Shown in pieces: positions 6,916 through 14,286 of a stretch of DNA of 18,705 bases. Position 1 is the stretch's first letter; every line of letters starts with the position of its first letter. The DNA comes from CAYRYU01 sp964428355 (lineage in GTDB: Bacteria > Muiribacteriota > Ozemobacteria > Ozemobacterales > Ozemobacteraceae), in NCBI GenBank assembly GCA_964428355.1, contig CAYRYU010000128.1, positions 1 to 18,705 on the forward strand. The letters run 5' to 3'. A model generated the notes under the pieces. That model made no database searches and was not told where the DNA came from. It saw only the letters and a program-made list of their open reading frames with translations. The position numbers and the translations under genes were made by a program.

Positions 6916-8934
6916 TCAGGGATAGAAGAAGACCAGCGTTATCAGGAAATAGATCCCGCTGATGGCGGGCCAGAAAAGCAGCTTGGGAACAAGGCAGTCG
7001 CGGTACTGAAGGATGGGGAACCGGTCGGTCATCGTGAAAAGTATCGGAGTCAGCGAAAGAACCAGGAAGACCAGGTAGTTCACGAAATAGAAGAAATCGA
7101 GGTAGATGATCCGCTGCACCTCGAGCCGCTGCCGGATGTCGATCTGGGCGTAGATGACGACCAGGACCAGGTAACAGGAGATCTGGGTCATCAGGCTTGC
7201 CGAGTGTCCGAGAATCGAGGCCATCGATCCGTCCTTTGTGTTGATCAGAAGGATGCAGAATACGAGGGCCGTCACTACGAAAAGGGGAAGGAACTGGGAA
7301 ACCAGGGGGTCCAGAAACTCCCTCTTGATCGTGATGTTGAAGAACAGCACAGGGAACCTCTCCCGCCCGGAAAAACCCGGAATGCCGAAGTTCGTGTTGA
7401 ACTCGGTGGGAACGAAATTGAAGGTGGAGGCGGTAACCTCCCATCCGGGAAGGGCGATGTTCGGCTCGACTCCGGGCTTCAAGCCAGGGTTCATGAGTTT
7501 GTAGCTTTCGAGATCCGGGGTCAGCACGACGTTCTGGTCGAAATCCCGCGCAAGCATGCGGATCCAGATCCGCTGCGTCTCGAAGGGGTATGCCCGATAG
7601 TTCAGCCCCAGACGAAGGGTGGCAGTGAAGTTCCATCCGATGGTCCGGTTCCGGTCATCCTCGCGTTCGAATGCCTTCTGGAAATCCGATTCGATGGCCT
7701 CCGGGAAGGTTACACCTTCTCCGGTCCAGCTCGCGAGGCTGTGCTTGGGGATCTTCTGCCAGACCTGCCCCGTGACCTTGACGTTGAAGCCGCTCTCGAA
7801 CTGGATGGAACGGATAAGGCACCCGGTCGGGATGAAAACCGGCTCCGCAAGCCCCCCCTGCTTGGACCGGGCGGCGTGGTCCTTCATGAAACTGCCCAGG
7901 ATGTTCTTGTCGTAGACGGGGGGGGAACCCGTCAGGTTTCCCTCAGCGAAGGTCCTTTGAAGGTACCAGAGAACGCCGATCCCGCAGGTGAAAACCAGGC
8001 TCACCAGAACCGAAAGGACCCAGAGCCTGTGATCCGAGATCTCGGCGGGGCGGAATGCCCAGACGAACAGAAGGGAAGTCAGCCCAAGCATGAAAAAGGT
8101 GGTTCCCAGGAAGAGACGGCGCTCCATGGTGAGGGTCGGCTTGTACAATTCCTCGCGCGATGTTATCGTGAATAGCGAGAGATCAGTTCCTGCGATGGGC
8201 TTGTAGTGACCCCAGCTTTCCTTTTGGGTGACGATCGAAAGGAAAGGGTGGAGCCCCTCCTTCCCATCAACCGCTTCCTTGGCCATCATCGATATCGCCG
8301 GCTGCTTGTTCTCCACGCCCCGCTGGAAAACGGTCTTCTCCGAAAAGACGAAATCCTGGTTGGGATGCCACAGATAATGGCCCGTCTTCTCCAGGATGAA
8401 GGAATAGGAGGTCTCACCGTAATCGGCAACCAGAAAAAGCTCCTGGATCTGCCGGGCGGGAATCTCGATGAACACCAGACCACCCGTTCCTGTGGCGGGG
8501 ACTGTGAGATCCGCCGAACGGACCGGCCGCGTTATCACGATCGGCTTTCCGTAGAGCTGCGAGTCGGATGCGTTCCGGGTGAAAAGGAACGGGGTCTTGT
8601 TCCGGAGTCCGAGATCCTCGGAAAAGGGCGGAAATGCCACCCCGATCGTGTATAGATCAGGGTTCGCGTTCCCGATTTCCCTCAACCTGCGCAGGAAGGA
8701 TTCGTCCGGAGTCCCCAGACGGCCGATCTCCTCGGCCGTCCGGTCGGCCAATGCCCCGAAACGGGCGATCAGCGCCTCGAGATTCTTCTGGGCGGTTCCG
8801 GCCTTTTCGATGATCCCCAAAAGGGCTTGCTTCTCGAGACTTCCGGACTCGATGAAAAAAGACGCGATCTCCCAACCGGAAAAGAACATCAGCAAAACCG
8901 TCACGGTGATACCCGCGGTGAGCCATCTCTTCAT
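6916..8934 (-). CDS. Cache sensor fused to a pentameric ligand-gated ion-channel-like protein
   Basis: The 672-residue membrane protein has about seven hydrophobic segments. Order: anchor helix (5-27); extracytoplasmic Cache-like domain (28-272) with YSFILEKTGHYLWHPN and a repeat-end PIAGTDLSLFTIT; helix (274-294), short cytoplasmic turn and helix (303-326); a second extracytoplasmic beta domain (327-537); then four helices near 544-564, 570-598, 608-634 and 650-670. The beta domain carries YPFETQRIWIRM, equivalent to the FPFDxQ Pro-loop of Cys-loop receptors, followed by LPGWEV. The first following helix has the expected proline (FLPLFVV). This is the topology of a prokaryotic pLGIC subunit with an added sensor. 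Ligand and ion selectivity cannot be read. GGGGAGG lies 13 nt before the ATG, and a promoter is seen at 8985-9013. It is transcribed divergently from the TatD gene. Confidence 0.75.
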   Translation of the reverse strand: MKRWLTAGITVTVLLMFFSGWEIASFFIESGSLEKQALLGIIEKAGTAQKNLEALIARFGALADRTAEEIGRLGTPDESFLRRLREIGNANPDLYTIGVAFPPFSEDLGLRNKTPFLFTRNASDSQLYGKPIVITRPVRSADLTVPATGTGGLVFIEIPARQIQELFLVADYGETSYSFILEKTGHYLWHPNQDFVFSEKTVFQRGVENKQPAISMMAKEAVDGKEGLHPFLSIVTQKESWGHYKPIAGTDLSLFTITSREELYKPTLTMERRLFLGTTFFMLGLTSLLFVWAFRPAEISDHRLWVLSVLVSLVFTCGIGVLWYLQRTFAEGNLTGSPPVYDKNILGSFMKDHAARSKQGGLAEPVFIPTGCLIRSIQFESGFNVKVTGQVWQKIPKHSLASWTGEGVTFPEAIESDFQKAFEREDDRNRTIGWNFTATLRLGLNYRAYPFETQRIWIRMLARDFDQNVVLTPDLESYKLMNPGLKPGVEPNIALPGWEVTASTFNFVPTEFNTNFGIPGFSGRERFPVLFFNITIKREFLDPLVSQFLPLFVVTALVFCILLINTKDGSMASILGHSASLMTQISCYLVLVVIYAQIDIRQRLEVQRIIYLDFFYFVNYLVFLVLSLTPILFTMTDRFPILQYRDCLVPKLLFWPAISGIYFLITLVFFYP

Positions 8935-8984
8935 CGGAATCAGCCAGCCTCCCCGGGAAATCGGATCGGGATCGTCTCTCGACG

Positions 8985-9013
8985 ATGATACATTTCATCC
9001 GCCCTGATGGCAA
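8985..9013 (-). promoter_or_regulatory. Promoter of the Cache-channel gene
   Basis: On the minus strand, TTGCCA (9008-9013) and TATCAT (8985-8990) are spaced by 17 bp. Each matches consensus at four to five of six positions. The predicted +1 is near 8978, leaving a leader of about 44 nt. A C5/G5 hairpin-like sequence (9025-9038) separates it from the divergent promoter at 9064-9092. Confidence 0.55.
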
Positions 9014-9063
9014 CAGAAACAAAGCCCCCGGGTGGGGGGTTGTCAAGGGGCCATTTCGGGGAT

Positions 9064-9092
9064 TTGCCTTTTGGCGCACCCCGCCCTAGAAT
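9064..9092 (+). promoter_or_regulatory. Promoter of the TatD-family gene
   Basis: TTGCCT (9064-9069) and TAGAAT (9087-9092) are spaced by 17 bp. The predicted +1 is near 9099, with an AAGGAG at 9115-9120. This makes the upstream in-frame starts at 9007 and 9091 unlikely, since both precede the transcript start. Confidence 0.6.
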
Positions 9093-9129
9093 GGAAACCT
9101 CGAAAGTCTTTTTCAAGGAGCTTCGGAGG

Positions 9130-9879
9130 ATGGACCGATGGTTCGATTCCCACTGTCATCTCGATCGCGAGCCTCTCGCCTCCCACCTGGAGGACATTCT
9201 CGCCCGGGCCCGGAAGGTGGGCGTGGCGAACTTCCTGGTTCCCGGAGTCGATGGCCCGGTCCATCTTCCCGGCAAACCACCCGGCCTTTTCACGGCCTGG
9301 GGTTTCCACCCCGATTTTTGCCCCAATCTGACGCCGGAAAAGATCCTCGAGGCATGGGAACGCCGGCCCTGCACGCCCGTCGCCATAGGTGAATGCGGTC
9401 TCGACGAGCGCTCCACGGTCCCGCTCGAAACCCAGTGCGCAGCCTTCATCACTCAGCTCGACATCGCCAGGCGGGAGGGGTTGCCCGTCCTGCTGCACAT
9501 ACGGGGCCGTTGGGGAACCGCGATCGAGATTCTCGAAAACCAGGGAAAGGATCTGAGGCTTGTTTTCCACTCCTTCGGCGGATCGCTCGGGACAGCCAGA
9601 AGGTTCCTCGACCGTGAGGCATGGTTCTCCTTTTCGGGCGCCCTCTGCCGCCCTGGAGCAAAAAAGGCGCCCGAGGTCGCGCGCCGGATTCCCCGCGACC
9701 GGATCCTCCTGGAAACCGACTCCCCCGACCAGGCCCCGATGTTTCACCAAGGCCAGTTCAACGAACCTTCGGTCCTTCCGAAAATCGCCCAATTCCTGGC
9801 CGGTCTTCTCAGGATTCCGCTCCCGGAATTGGCTTCCCGGGTCTGGGAAAACTCCCGCCGCGCCTTCCCCTTCCTCTGA
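9130..9879 (+). CDS. TatD-family metal-dependent hydrolase (predicted DNase)
   Basis: The 249-residue TIM-barrel amidohydrolase-type protein carries the TatD metal ligands: DSHCHLD (H8, H10), GECGLD (E88), HIRG (H123), HSFGGS (H147) and ETDSPDQ (D197). It closes with N.P..LPKIAQFLAGL and a final WENSRRAF. TatD proteins act as 3'-5' exonucleases or endonucleases on DNA, and some on RNA. I chose the ATG at 9130 because MDRWFDSHCHLD fits the family start, AAGGAG lies 9 nt upstream, and the promoter lies at 9064-9092. HSFGGS replaces the common HCFSG, and the protein is slightly short. It heads a plus-strand run with an NYN-LOTUS gene and a calcineurin-like gene. Substrate cannot be assigned. Confidence 0.88.
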   Translation: MDRWFDSHCHLDREPLASHLEDILARARKVGVANFLVPGVDGPVHLPGKPPGLFTAWGFHPDFCPNLTPEKILEAWERRPCTPVAIGECGLDERSTVPLETQCAAFITQLDIARREGLPVLLHIRGRWGTAIEILENQGKDLRLVFHSFGGSLGTARRFLDREAWFSFSGALCRPGAKKAPEVARRIPRDRILLETDSPDQAPMFHQGQFNEPSVLPKIAQFLAGLLRIPLPELASRVWENSRRAFPFL

Positions 9880-9974
9880 TCCCGGGTTCCGTGCGAGTGG
9901 ATTTTGTGAGGGAAAGAGAGTAGGATTCCTGCAAGGCCGCTCTCGCGAGCCAACTTTTTTCCCCCGGAGGTCCA

Positions 9975-10841
9975 ATGATTTCGGATTCTATCCCCACCAA
10001 CCTGCAGTTCGCACTGCTCATCGACGGAGACAACGCCCAGCCCGCCCTTCTCGCGGCGATGCTCTCCGAGCTTTCAAAATACGGAACAATCCCCGTCCGC
10101 CGGATCTACGGCGACTGGACGACAAGCAGCATGCAGGGTTGGAAGAACCATCTCCAGGATGCCGCGATCCAGCCCATCCAACAGTTTCGCAACACGGTCG
10201 GAAAGAACGCGACCGACAGCGCCCTGATCATCGACGCCATGGACATCCTCCATTCGGGCAGGGCGACGGGAATGTGCATCGTTTCCAGCGACAGCGATTT
10301 CACCAGGCTCGCCACGCGGGTGCGCGAGCAGGGAGTCTTCGTGCTCGGCATCGGCAGGAAGACCACTCCCAAGGCATTCGTCAACGCCTGCCAGGTGTTC
10401 ACCTACACCGAAAACCTCCAACCCCCGACGCAACCCAACCGCCCCCCCCGGAAACCCTCTTCGACAGCACCCGGAAGCCGACGGGAGGACGAGGAGGGCG
10501 ATCTTCCGAACATCTGGGAGAGCGTCCCGGAGCGTTCGGGAGACCCCCTTCCCCTCATCAGGAGGGCGTTCGAAATGTCCGCCCAGGATGACGGCTGGGC
10601 CAACCTCGGAACTGTCGGGCAAAACCTTCTCAAGCTCGATCCCGCCTTCGATCCGCGCACCTACGGCTTCAAGCAGCTGGCCCAGATGTTCCGTGGTTTC
10701 CCGGAGAACATCGAGGTGATGGATAAATCCGGAGGACGCGCCGGCGGCGCCGCGATCTACATCCGGTGGATCGAGCCCGGAACCGTTTTCGATTCCCCAC
10801 CCGAGGAACCAGCCCCGGCACGCTCCCGGCGCCGAAGATGA
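9975..10841 (+). CDS. NYN-domain predicted ribonuclease with C-terminal OST-HTH/LOTUS domain
   Basis: The 288-residue product has two domains. Residues 10-148 are a LabA/DUF88-type NYN (PIN-like) domain with acidic metal-site residues in LLIDGDN (D17, D19), NATDSALIIDAMD (D81, D87) and SSDSDF (D106, D108). A Pro/Arg-rich linker (150-175) follows, then an OST-HTH/LOTUS domain (about 190-255; PLIRRAFEMSAQDDGWANLGTV, YGFKQLAQMF). NYN domains cleave RNA; LOTUS domains bind RNA, including G-rich RNA in studied cases. A GGAGG lies 4 nt before the ATG. A weak TGGATT-17-TAGGAT promoter may lie at 9898-9926. The gene ends 14 bp before the calcineurin-like phosphoesterase, so the two are probably co-transcribed. 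The RNA target is unknown. Confidence 0.85.
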   Translation: MISDSIPTNLQFALLIDGDNAQPALLAAMLSELSKYGTIPVRRIYGDWTTSSMQGWKNHLQDAAIQPIQQFRNTVGKNATDSALIIDAMDILHSGRATGMCIVSSDSDFTRLATRVREQGVFVLGIGRKTTPKAFVNACQVFTYTENLQPPTQPNRPPRKPSSTAPGSRREDEEGDLPNIWESVPERSGDPLPLIRRAFEMSAQDDGWANLGTVGQNLLKLDPAFDPRTYGFKQLAQMFRGFPENIEVMDKSGGRAGGAAIYIRWIEPGTVFDSPPEEPAPARSRRRR

Positions 10842-10855
10842 TCGGCGACTGAACC

Positions 10856-11743
10856 GTGAAGGTTCTCTTCGCGACCGATCTACACGGGTACCGCGAACGG
10901 TTCGAGCGCGTTTTCGAGCTTGCGGTCCTCGAAGGTGCGAAGGCCGTCCTTTTCGGGGGGGACAATTTCGGGTACTTCCATGAAACCCCTCCCGAGGAAG
11001 CTATCGAGGTACAGCGGACCTTTTTCCGGGAATTCCTCCCCGGCCATTTCGACCGGTATGACCGGGCGGGAATCTTCTGGCTGGGCACCCTGAGCGTCCA
11101 CGATATCGACACTTTCGATCCCGAGTTCGAGTCGGTCTGCAACCGTCACACCCATGTCCGGTCGATCCAGGGGAACAGGTTCGACCTGGAAGGTTGGGAA
11201 TTCATCGGCTGGGGCAACGTGGTCGATCACCCCTTCTTCTGCAAGATCCGTTGCAGACGCGACAGGGCCGATTCGCCGCCGGTCAGGCAGTTCCAAAAGC
11301 CCATGCGGCCCGGCGAAGACGGATGGGAACCAATATCCGATTGGGAGTCTCACCTTGCAGCGCTGCCCACCCTCGAACAGGAGCTCGATGCCCTTCCAAA
11401 GCCCCGGAACCCGGGAAAGGCAGTCTATGTTCTGCACCATCCCCCCGCGAAGACGGGGCTCGACGTCGTGCTCATGGGGGCCGCCGGACATCCCGAGGCC
11501 GACCCCGCCACTCTTCCCAGGGTGGAAATCGGGTCGGAGGCCGTCCGTAACTTCCTCGAGCGAACCCAGCCGTTGCTGGCCCTTCACGGACATGTGCATG
11601 AAAGCCCCATCGCGAGCGGAGTCTGGAAAACCTCCATCGGCCGGACCATCTGCATCCAACCCGGACAGCACGAATCGGGTGGGAAAACCCACAGCGTCCT
11701 GATTGATCTGGAAACCCTGGAAATACGGCGGTTCCTGGAGTAG
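10856..11743 (+). CDS. Calcineurin-like metallophosphoesterase
   Basis: The 295-residue product starts at GTG (MKVLFATDLHGY). Metal-site motifs are DLH (D8, H10), GGDN (D36, N37), HHPP (194-197) and HGHVHES (244-250), followed by QPGQHE. The usual central GNHD motif is absent; GTLSVHD (77-83) occupies roughly that place. An inserted, charged region (about 125-165) precedes the C-terminal metal motifs. Members act on nucleotides, nucleic acids or phosphoproteins; no substrate is suggested here. A four-codon frame (ATGATCGGCGACTGA) starts on the preceding stop and ends 3 nt before this GTG, a possible coupling device in place of a strong ribosome binding site. Partnership with the NYN-LOTUS gene rests on spacing only. 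Confidence 0.82.
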   Translation: MKVLFATDLHGYRERFERVFELAVLEGAKAVLFGGDNFGYFHETPPEEAIEVQRTFFREFLPGHFDRYDRAGIFWLGTLSVHDIDTFDPEFESVCNRHTHVRSIQGNRFDLEGWEFIGWGNVVDHPFFCKIRCRRDRADSPPVRQFQKPMRPGEDGWEPISDWESHLAALPTLEQELDALPKPRNPGKAVYVLHHPPAKTGLDVVLMGAAGHPEADPATLPRVEIGSEAVRNFLERTQPLLALHGHVHESPIASGVWKTSIGRTICIQPGQHESGGKTHSVLIDLETLEIRRFLE

Positions 11744-11745
11744 CC

Positions 11746-11767
11746 GGCCCCCGGGCTTCCCCGGGCC
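11746..11767. terminator. Weak GC-rich hairpin between convergent genes
   Basis: GGCCC, a two-base bulge and GGG pair across a CTTC tetraloop with CCC and GGGCC. The hairpin lies in the 43-bp gap between the convergent phosphoesterase and glycosidase stops. It is followed on the plus strand by CGTTTCCC, so the T-run is poor. It may act as a bidirectional barrier. Confidence 0.3.
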
Positions 11768-11786
11768 CGTTTCCCCTCGGGAATCT

Positions 11787-13313
11787 TCAGTCCCCGAAAG
11801 GACCCTTCGACCCCGATTCGGCGTTCACCGGTACCGGTGCGCCGGAAACGCTTCCCGACTCGACGGGTTCCGAAGGGGGAATCGCCACCGACGGGACTCC
11901 GGCAGCCCTCCGCAGGATTCCCGTTCCAGCCCCCCCGGCCAGGGCTGCGCAGGACCCGGCTTTCTTGACCAGCTCGGATGCCAGCGCACTGGCGAACCCG
12001 AGATCGGAAAGGGACACATCACCCACGACGGTGCTCAGACGGTTGAAAACCAGCCGGGCATATCTGGGGTTGATGTATGGGTAGTACATTTTCAAAAATT
12101 GTACAAGCTTGGCCCATTCGAGAGCCGCGGATGGTGAGCCGGACCCCGGCCCTCCCGATGCGAGGACGATCGCGACGCATTCGTTCACGACCCGCAGGCA
12201 CTCCTCGTCTTCATCCGAAAGGATGAGTGGCCCTGCATCCGGAATATTCGCCCCCCGGGTATAGCGGAAAATGACGTTTGCTCCCGCCCTCCAGGAGTGG
12301 TCTTCGTTCACCATGACGTAGTTGTTTCCCGCCCCGGGGTTTCCGTAGGACCAGGCCAGGAGACCTGCATACCCCTTCCGGGCTTGTTCGCAGTACTTTT
12401 CCCAATTGGTTCCTTGAAGGGAATATTGTCCATCGGGTTTCTCGGTTTTCGGCCCGCATTCACCGATGATGACCGGCTTGTCGAGCCCGAGGTCGCGGGC
12501 ATTGGGTAACTGGGGGTCATCGCGGTAGGAATGCCAATCGTAGAAATCCAGCCCGAGACCGCTGAAACGACCTTTCTTCAGGTTTTCGTACTCGTGCCAC
12601 CCTGATGTGGCGGTGACCTTGACTCCGGGGAAGGTCCGATGGATGGCATCGGTGCATTGCTTGATGAAGCCCCGCATGACCTTCCAGCTGCACCCGATTC
12701 GCGGATTGCCGCCCCCGGAAAGAAAATCGAGCCCACCGACCGCCCCGTCGGCCTCGTTGATGAGGTCGACCGCGAAAAAGGCCGGATGCCCCGCAAACTG
12801 TTCGAGGAAGGGAAGGAGGGCATTCCGGATGTACGTTCCCCGGACCTTGGGATCGGTAATGATCCGCATGTGCCTTCCCTGTTGTTCCTCCCTGATCAGA
12901 TGGTTGAGCATGCTCCAGTAGACCTTGACCTTGTGCCTGAGCGCGGTTTCCATAATGAAGGCACAGTTCTTCATGAACTCTTCGTCCAGGCCTGTGACCT
13001 CGTGATACGGGTAGGCGGGGTCGGTGGTCAGGTCGGCGGTGAAGACGAGCCCCTCCTGTCGCTCGAAAGCCCAGATCCTGACGACGGGACATCCCATCTT
13101 CCCGAGGTTGGCGAAGATCTTTTCGCAGAGCTCCTCCGAGAAGGAGGTTCCCCAACCCTCAGCGCGGTTGGGACCGATGTCCGAGCCATATCCTCCCTTG
13201 AACCAGGCAAGGTTCGTTCCGAACACGAACCACCTGTCCAGCCGCTCGTTGGAACCGTACCCCGGTATGACTGCAAGGGAGAACACCACCAGGATCATCA
13301 GGATTTTCCTCAT
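11787..13313 (-). CDS. Secreted glycoside hydrolase, GH5-like (clan GH-A)
   Basis: The 508-residue product begins with a signal peptide (residues 1-20, MRKILMILVVFSLAVIPGYG). Residues 28 to about 350 form a (beta/alpha)8 barrel of the cellulase/mannanase type. Visible landmarks are VRIWAFERQEGL (78-89), acid/base E187 in LINEADG, H261 in YDWHSY, nucleophile E285 in IIGECGPK and W321 in LLAWSYG. It should hydrolyse a beta-linked polysaccharide outside the cytoplasm; cellulose and mannan cannot be told apart here. Residues 370-470 are an unassigned helical extension, and the last 45 are a Pro/Ser/Gly-rich tail. There is no cohesin, CBM or sorting signal that I recognise. GAGGAG lies 6-11 nt before the ATG, and a TAGAAT -10-like box lies at 13362-13367. 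It is monocistronic and convergent with the phosphoesterase gene. Confidence 0.85.
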   Translation of the reverse strand: MRKILMILVVFSLAVIPGYGSNERLDRWFVFGTNLAWFKGGYGSDIGPNRAEGWGTSFSEELCEKIFANLGKMGCPVVRIWAFERQEGLVFTADLTTDPAYPYHEVTGLDEEFMKNCAFIMETALRHKVKVYWSMLNHLIREEQQGRHMRIITDPKVRGTYIRNALLPFLEQFAGHPAFFAVDLINEADGAVGGLDFLSGGGNPRIGCSWKVMRGFIKQCTDAIHRTFPGVKVTATSGWHEYENLKKGRFSGLGLDFYDWHSYRDDPQLPNARDLGLDKPVIIGECGPKTEKPDGQYSLQGTNWEKYCEQARKGYAGLLAWSYGNPGAGNNYVMVNEDHSWRAGANVIFRYTRGANIPDAGPLILSDEDEECLRVVNECVAIVLASGGPGSGSPSAALEWAKLVQFLKMYYPYINPRYARLVFNRLSTVVGDVSLSDLGFASALASELVKKAGSCAALAGGAGTGILRRAAGVPSVAIPPSEPVESGSVSGAPVPVNAESGSKGPFGD

Positions 13314-13361
13314 ACCCTTCTCCTCGAAAAAACTGCCTTGAAGCAGTGGGACTTGGCTTTA

Positions 13362-13367
13362 ATTCTA
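13362..13367 (-). promoter_or_regulatory. Possible -10 box of the glycosidase gene
   Basis: TAGAAT reads on the minus strand, with a predicted start near 13355 and a leader of about 42 nt. No good -35 box is visible at 16-18 bp. A short palindrome, CCTTCC-C-GGAAGG (13381-13393), occupies the -35 region instead, which might point to activator dependence. Confidence 0.35.
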
Positions 13368-13444
13368 GCAGATCTCTCCCCCTTCCCGGAAGGAGAGGGA
13401 AGAGGAAACATGGATACTCCCGCAAAACGGGTTCCCCCGAACAG

Positions 13445-13473
13445 TTGATTCCGGGAGCCATTTAAGGCAGAAT
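13445..13473 (+). promoter_or_regulatory. Promoter of tcdA
   Basis: TTGATT (13445-13450) and CAGAAT (13468-13473) are spaced by 17 bp. The predicted +1 is near 13480, with GGAGGG at 13489-13494 just before the ATG. The leader is under 20 nt. Confidence 0.55.
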
Positions 13474-13497
13474 GACTCCGGAAAAGGCGGAGGGAAA

Positions 13498-14280
13498 ATG
13501 GACGACAGGTTTTTTCGGAACCGGCTTCTGATCGGGGAAGAGGCACAGGACACCCTCTCCGCGGCCCATGTGGCGGTTTTCGGGATGGGCGGCGTGGGCT
13601 CCTATGCCGCGGAAGGCCTCGCAAGAGTCGGGGTCGGAAGACTCACGCTCGTCGATTTCGACCTGGTGGGCCTCACGAACATCAACCGGCAGATCATGGC
13701 CCTGGGTTCCACGCTTGGTCAGCCCAAGGTCGACGCCATGGCTTCCCGCATCGCCGATATCAACCCGGAATGCAAGGTCGAAACCCACCGGTGCTTTTTC
13801 GACCAGGAGATGGTCGGGAAACTGCTCGCCCCGGGCTTCAGCGCAATCATCGACGCGATCGACTCATTTCACCCGAAGATCACCCTCCTGGTCGAAGCGC
13901 TCCGCCTGAAGGTTCCCCTCTTTTCGGGGATGGGCGCGGCCTCGAAACTGGATCCAGCACAGATCAGGATCGGAGACATCAGCCAGTCGACGATCTGCCC
14001 TTTCGCAAGGCGGATCCGGAAGCGCTTGCGGGCGTTCGGAATTTCCACGGGCTTCAAGGTCGTCTACTCGGTCGAGCCGCCCATCCTGCCGTATCACCCC
14101 TCCGAGATCGCGGAGGAACACCGGGAGATCACCCTGAAACGGGGTCGGGAGCGCATGGTCCAGGGATCGATCTGTTACATCCCGGCCATCTTCGGAATGG
14201 CCCTGGCGGGGTTGGCTGTCCAGCAGATCACGGGTATCACCAACGCCCAGCAAACCCGCGCCGAAGAATCGGTCGCCTGA
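13498..14280 (+). CDS. tcdA: tRNA threonylcarbamoyladenosine dehydratase (E1/ThiF-like)
   Basis: The 260-residue product has the ThiF/E1 nucleotide-binding core. VAVFGMGGVGSYAAEGLARVG carries GxGGVG at residues 29-34, then LVDFD (51-55), NINRQ (61-65) and K77. The TcdA-specific stretch SGMGAASKLDPAQIRIGDIS...CPFARRIRKRLRAFGI and YSVEPP follow, which separates it from ThiF and MoeB. The enzyme uses ATP to cyclise t6A37 of tRNA to ct6A in the cytoplasm. Length matches the family. It has its own promoter at 13445-13473 and converges on rsmA with 6 bp between the stops, so transcripts from the two sides may overlap. Confidence 0.92.
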   Translation: MDDRFFRNRLLIGEEAQDTLSAAHVAVFGMGGVGSYAAEGLARVGVGRLTLVDFDLVGLTNINRQIMALGSTLGQPKVDAMASRIADINPECKVETHRCFFDQEMVGKLLAPGFSAIIDAIDSFHPKITLLVEALRLKVPLFSGMGAASKLDPAQIRIGDISQSTICPFARRIRKRLRAFGISTGFKVVYSVEPPILPYHPSEIAEEHREITLKRGRERMVQGSICYIPAIFGMALAGLAVQQITGITNAQQTRAEESVA

Positions 14281-14286
14281 AAGGCC

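Noticed and set aside
9018..9046. Second candidate promoter for the Cache-channel gene with a perfect TTGACA at 9041-9046
   Set aside because: At 17 bp the -10 would be TTTGTT, only three of six matches. TTGCCA-17-TATCAT closer to the gene is better.
9007..9129. Longer TatD N-terminus from ATG at 9007 or 9091
   Set aside because: A promoter (9064-9092) lies inside this stretch, the added residues match nothing in the family, and AAGGAG marks the ATG at 9130.
9939..9960. GCTC-TCGC-GAGC hairpin and CAACTTTTTT between the TatD and NYN genes, resembling a terminator
   Set aside because: The stem is only four base pairs and three bases separate it from most of the T-run, too weak to call.
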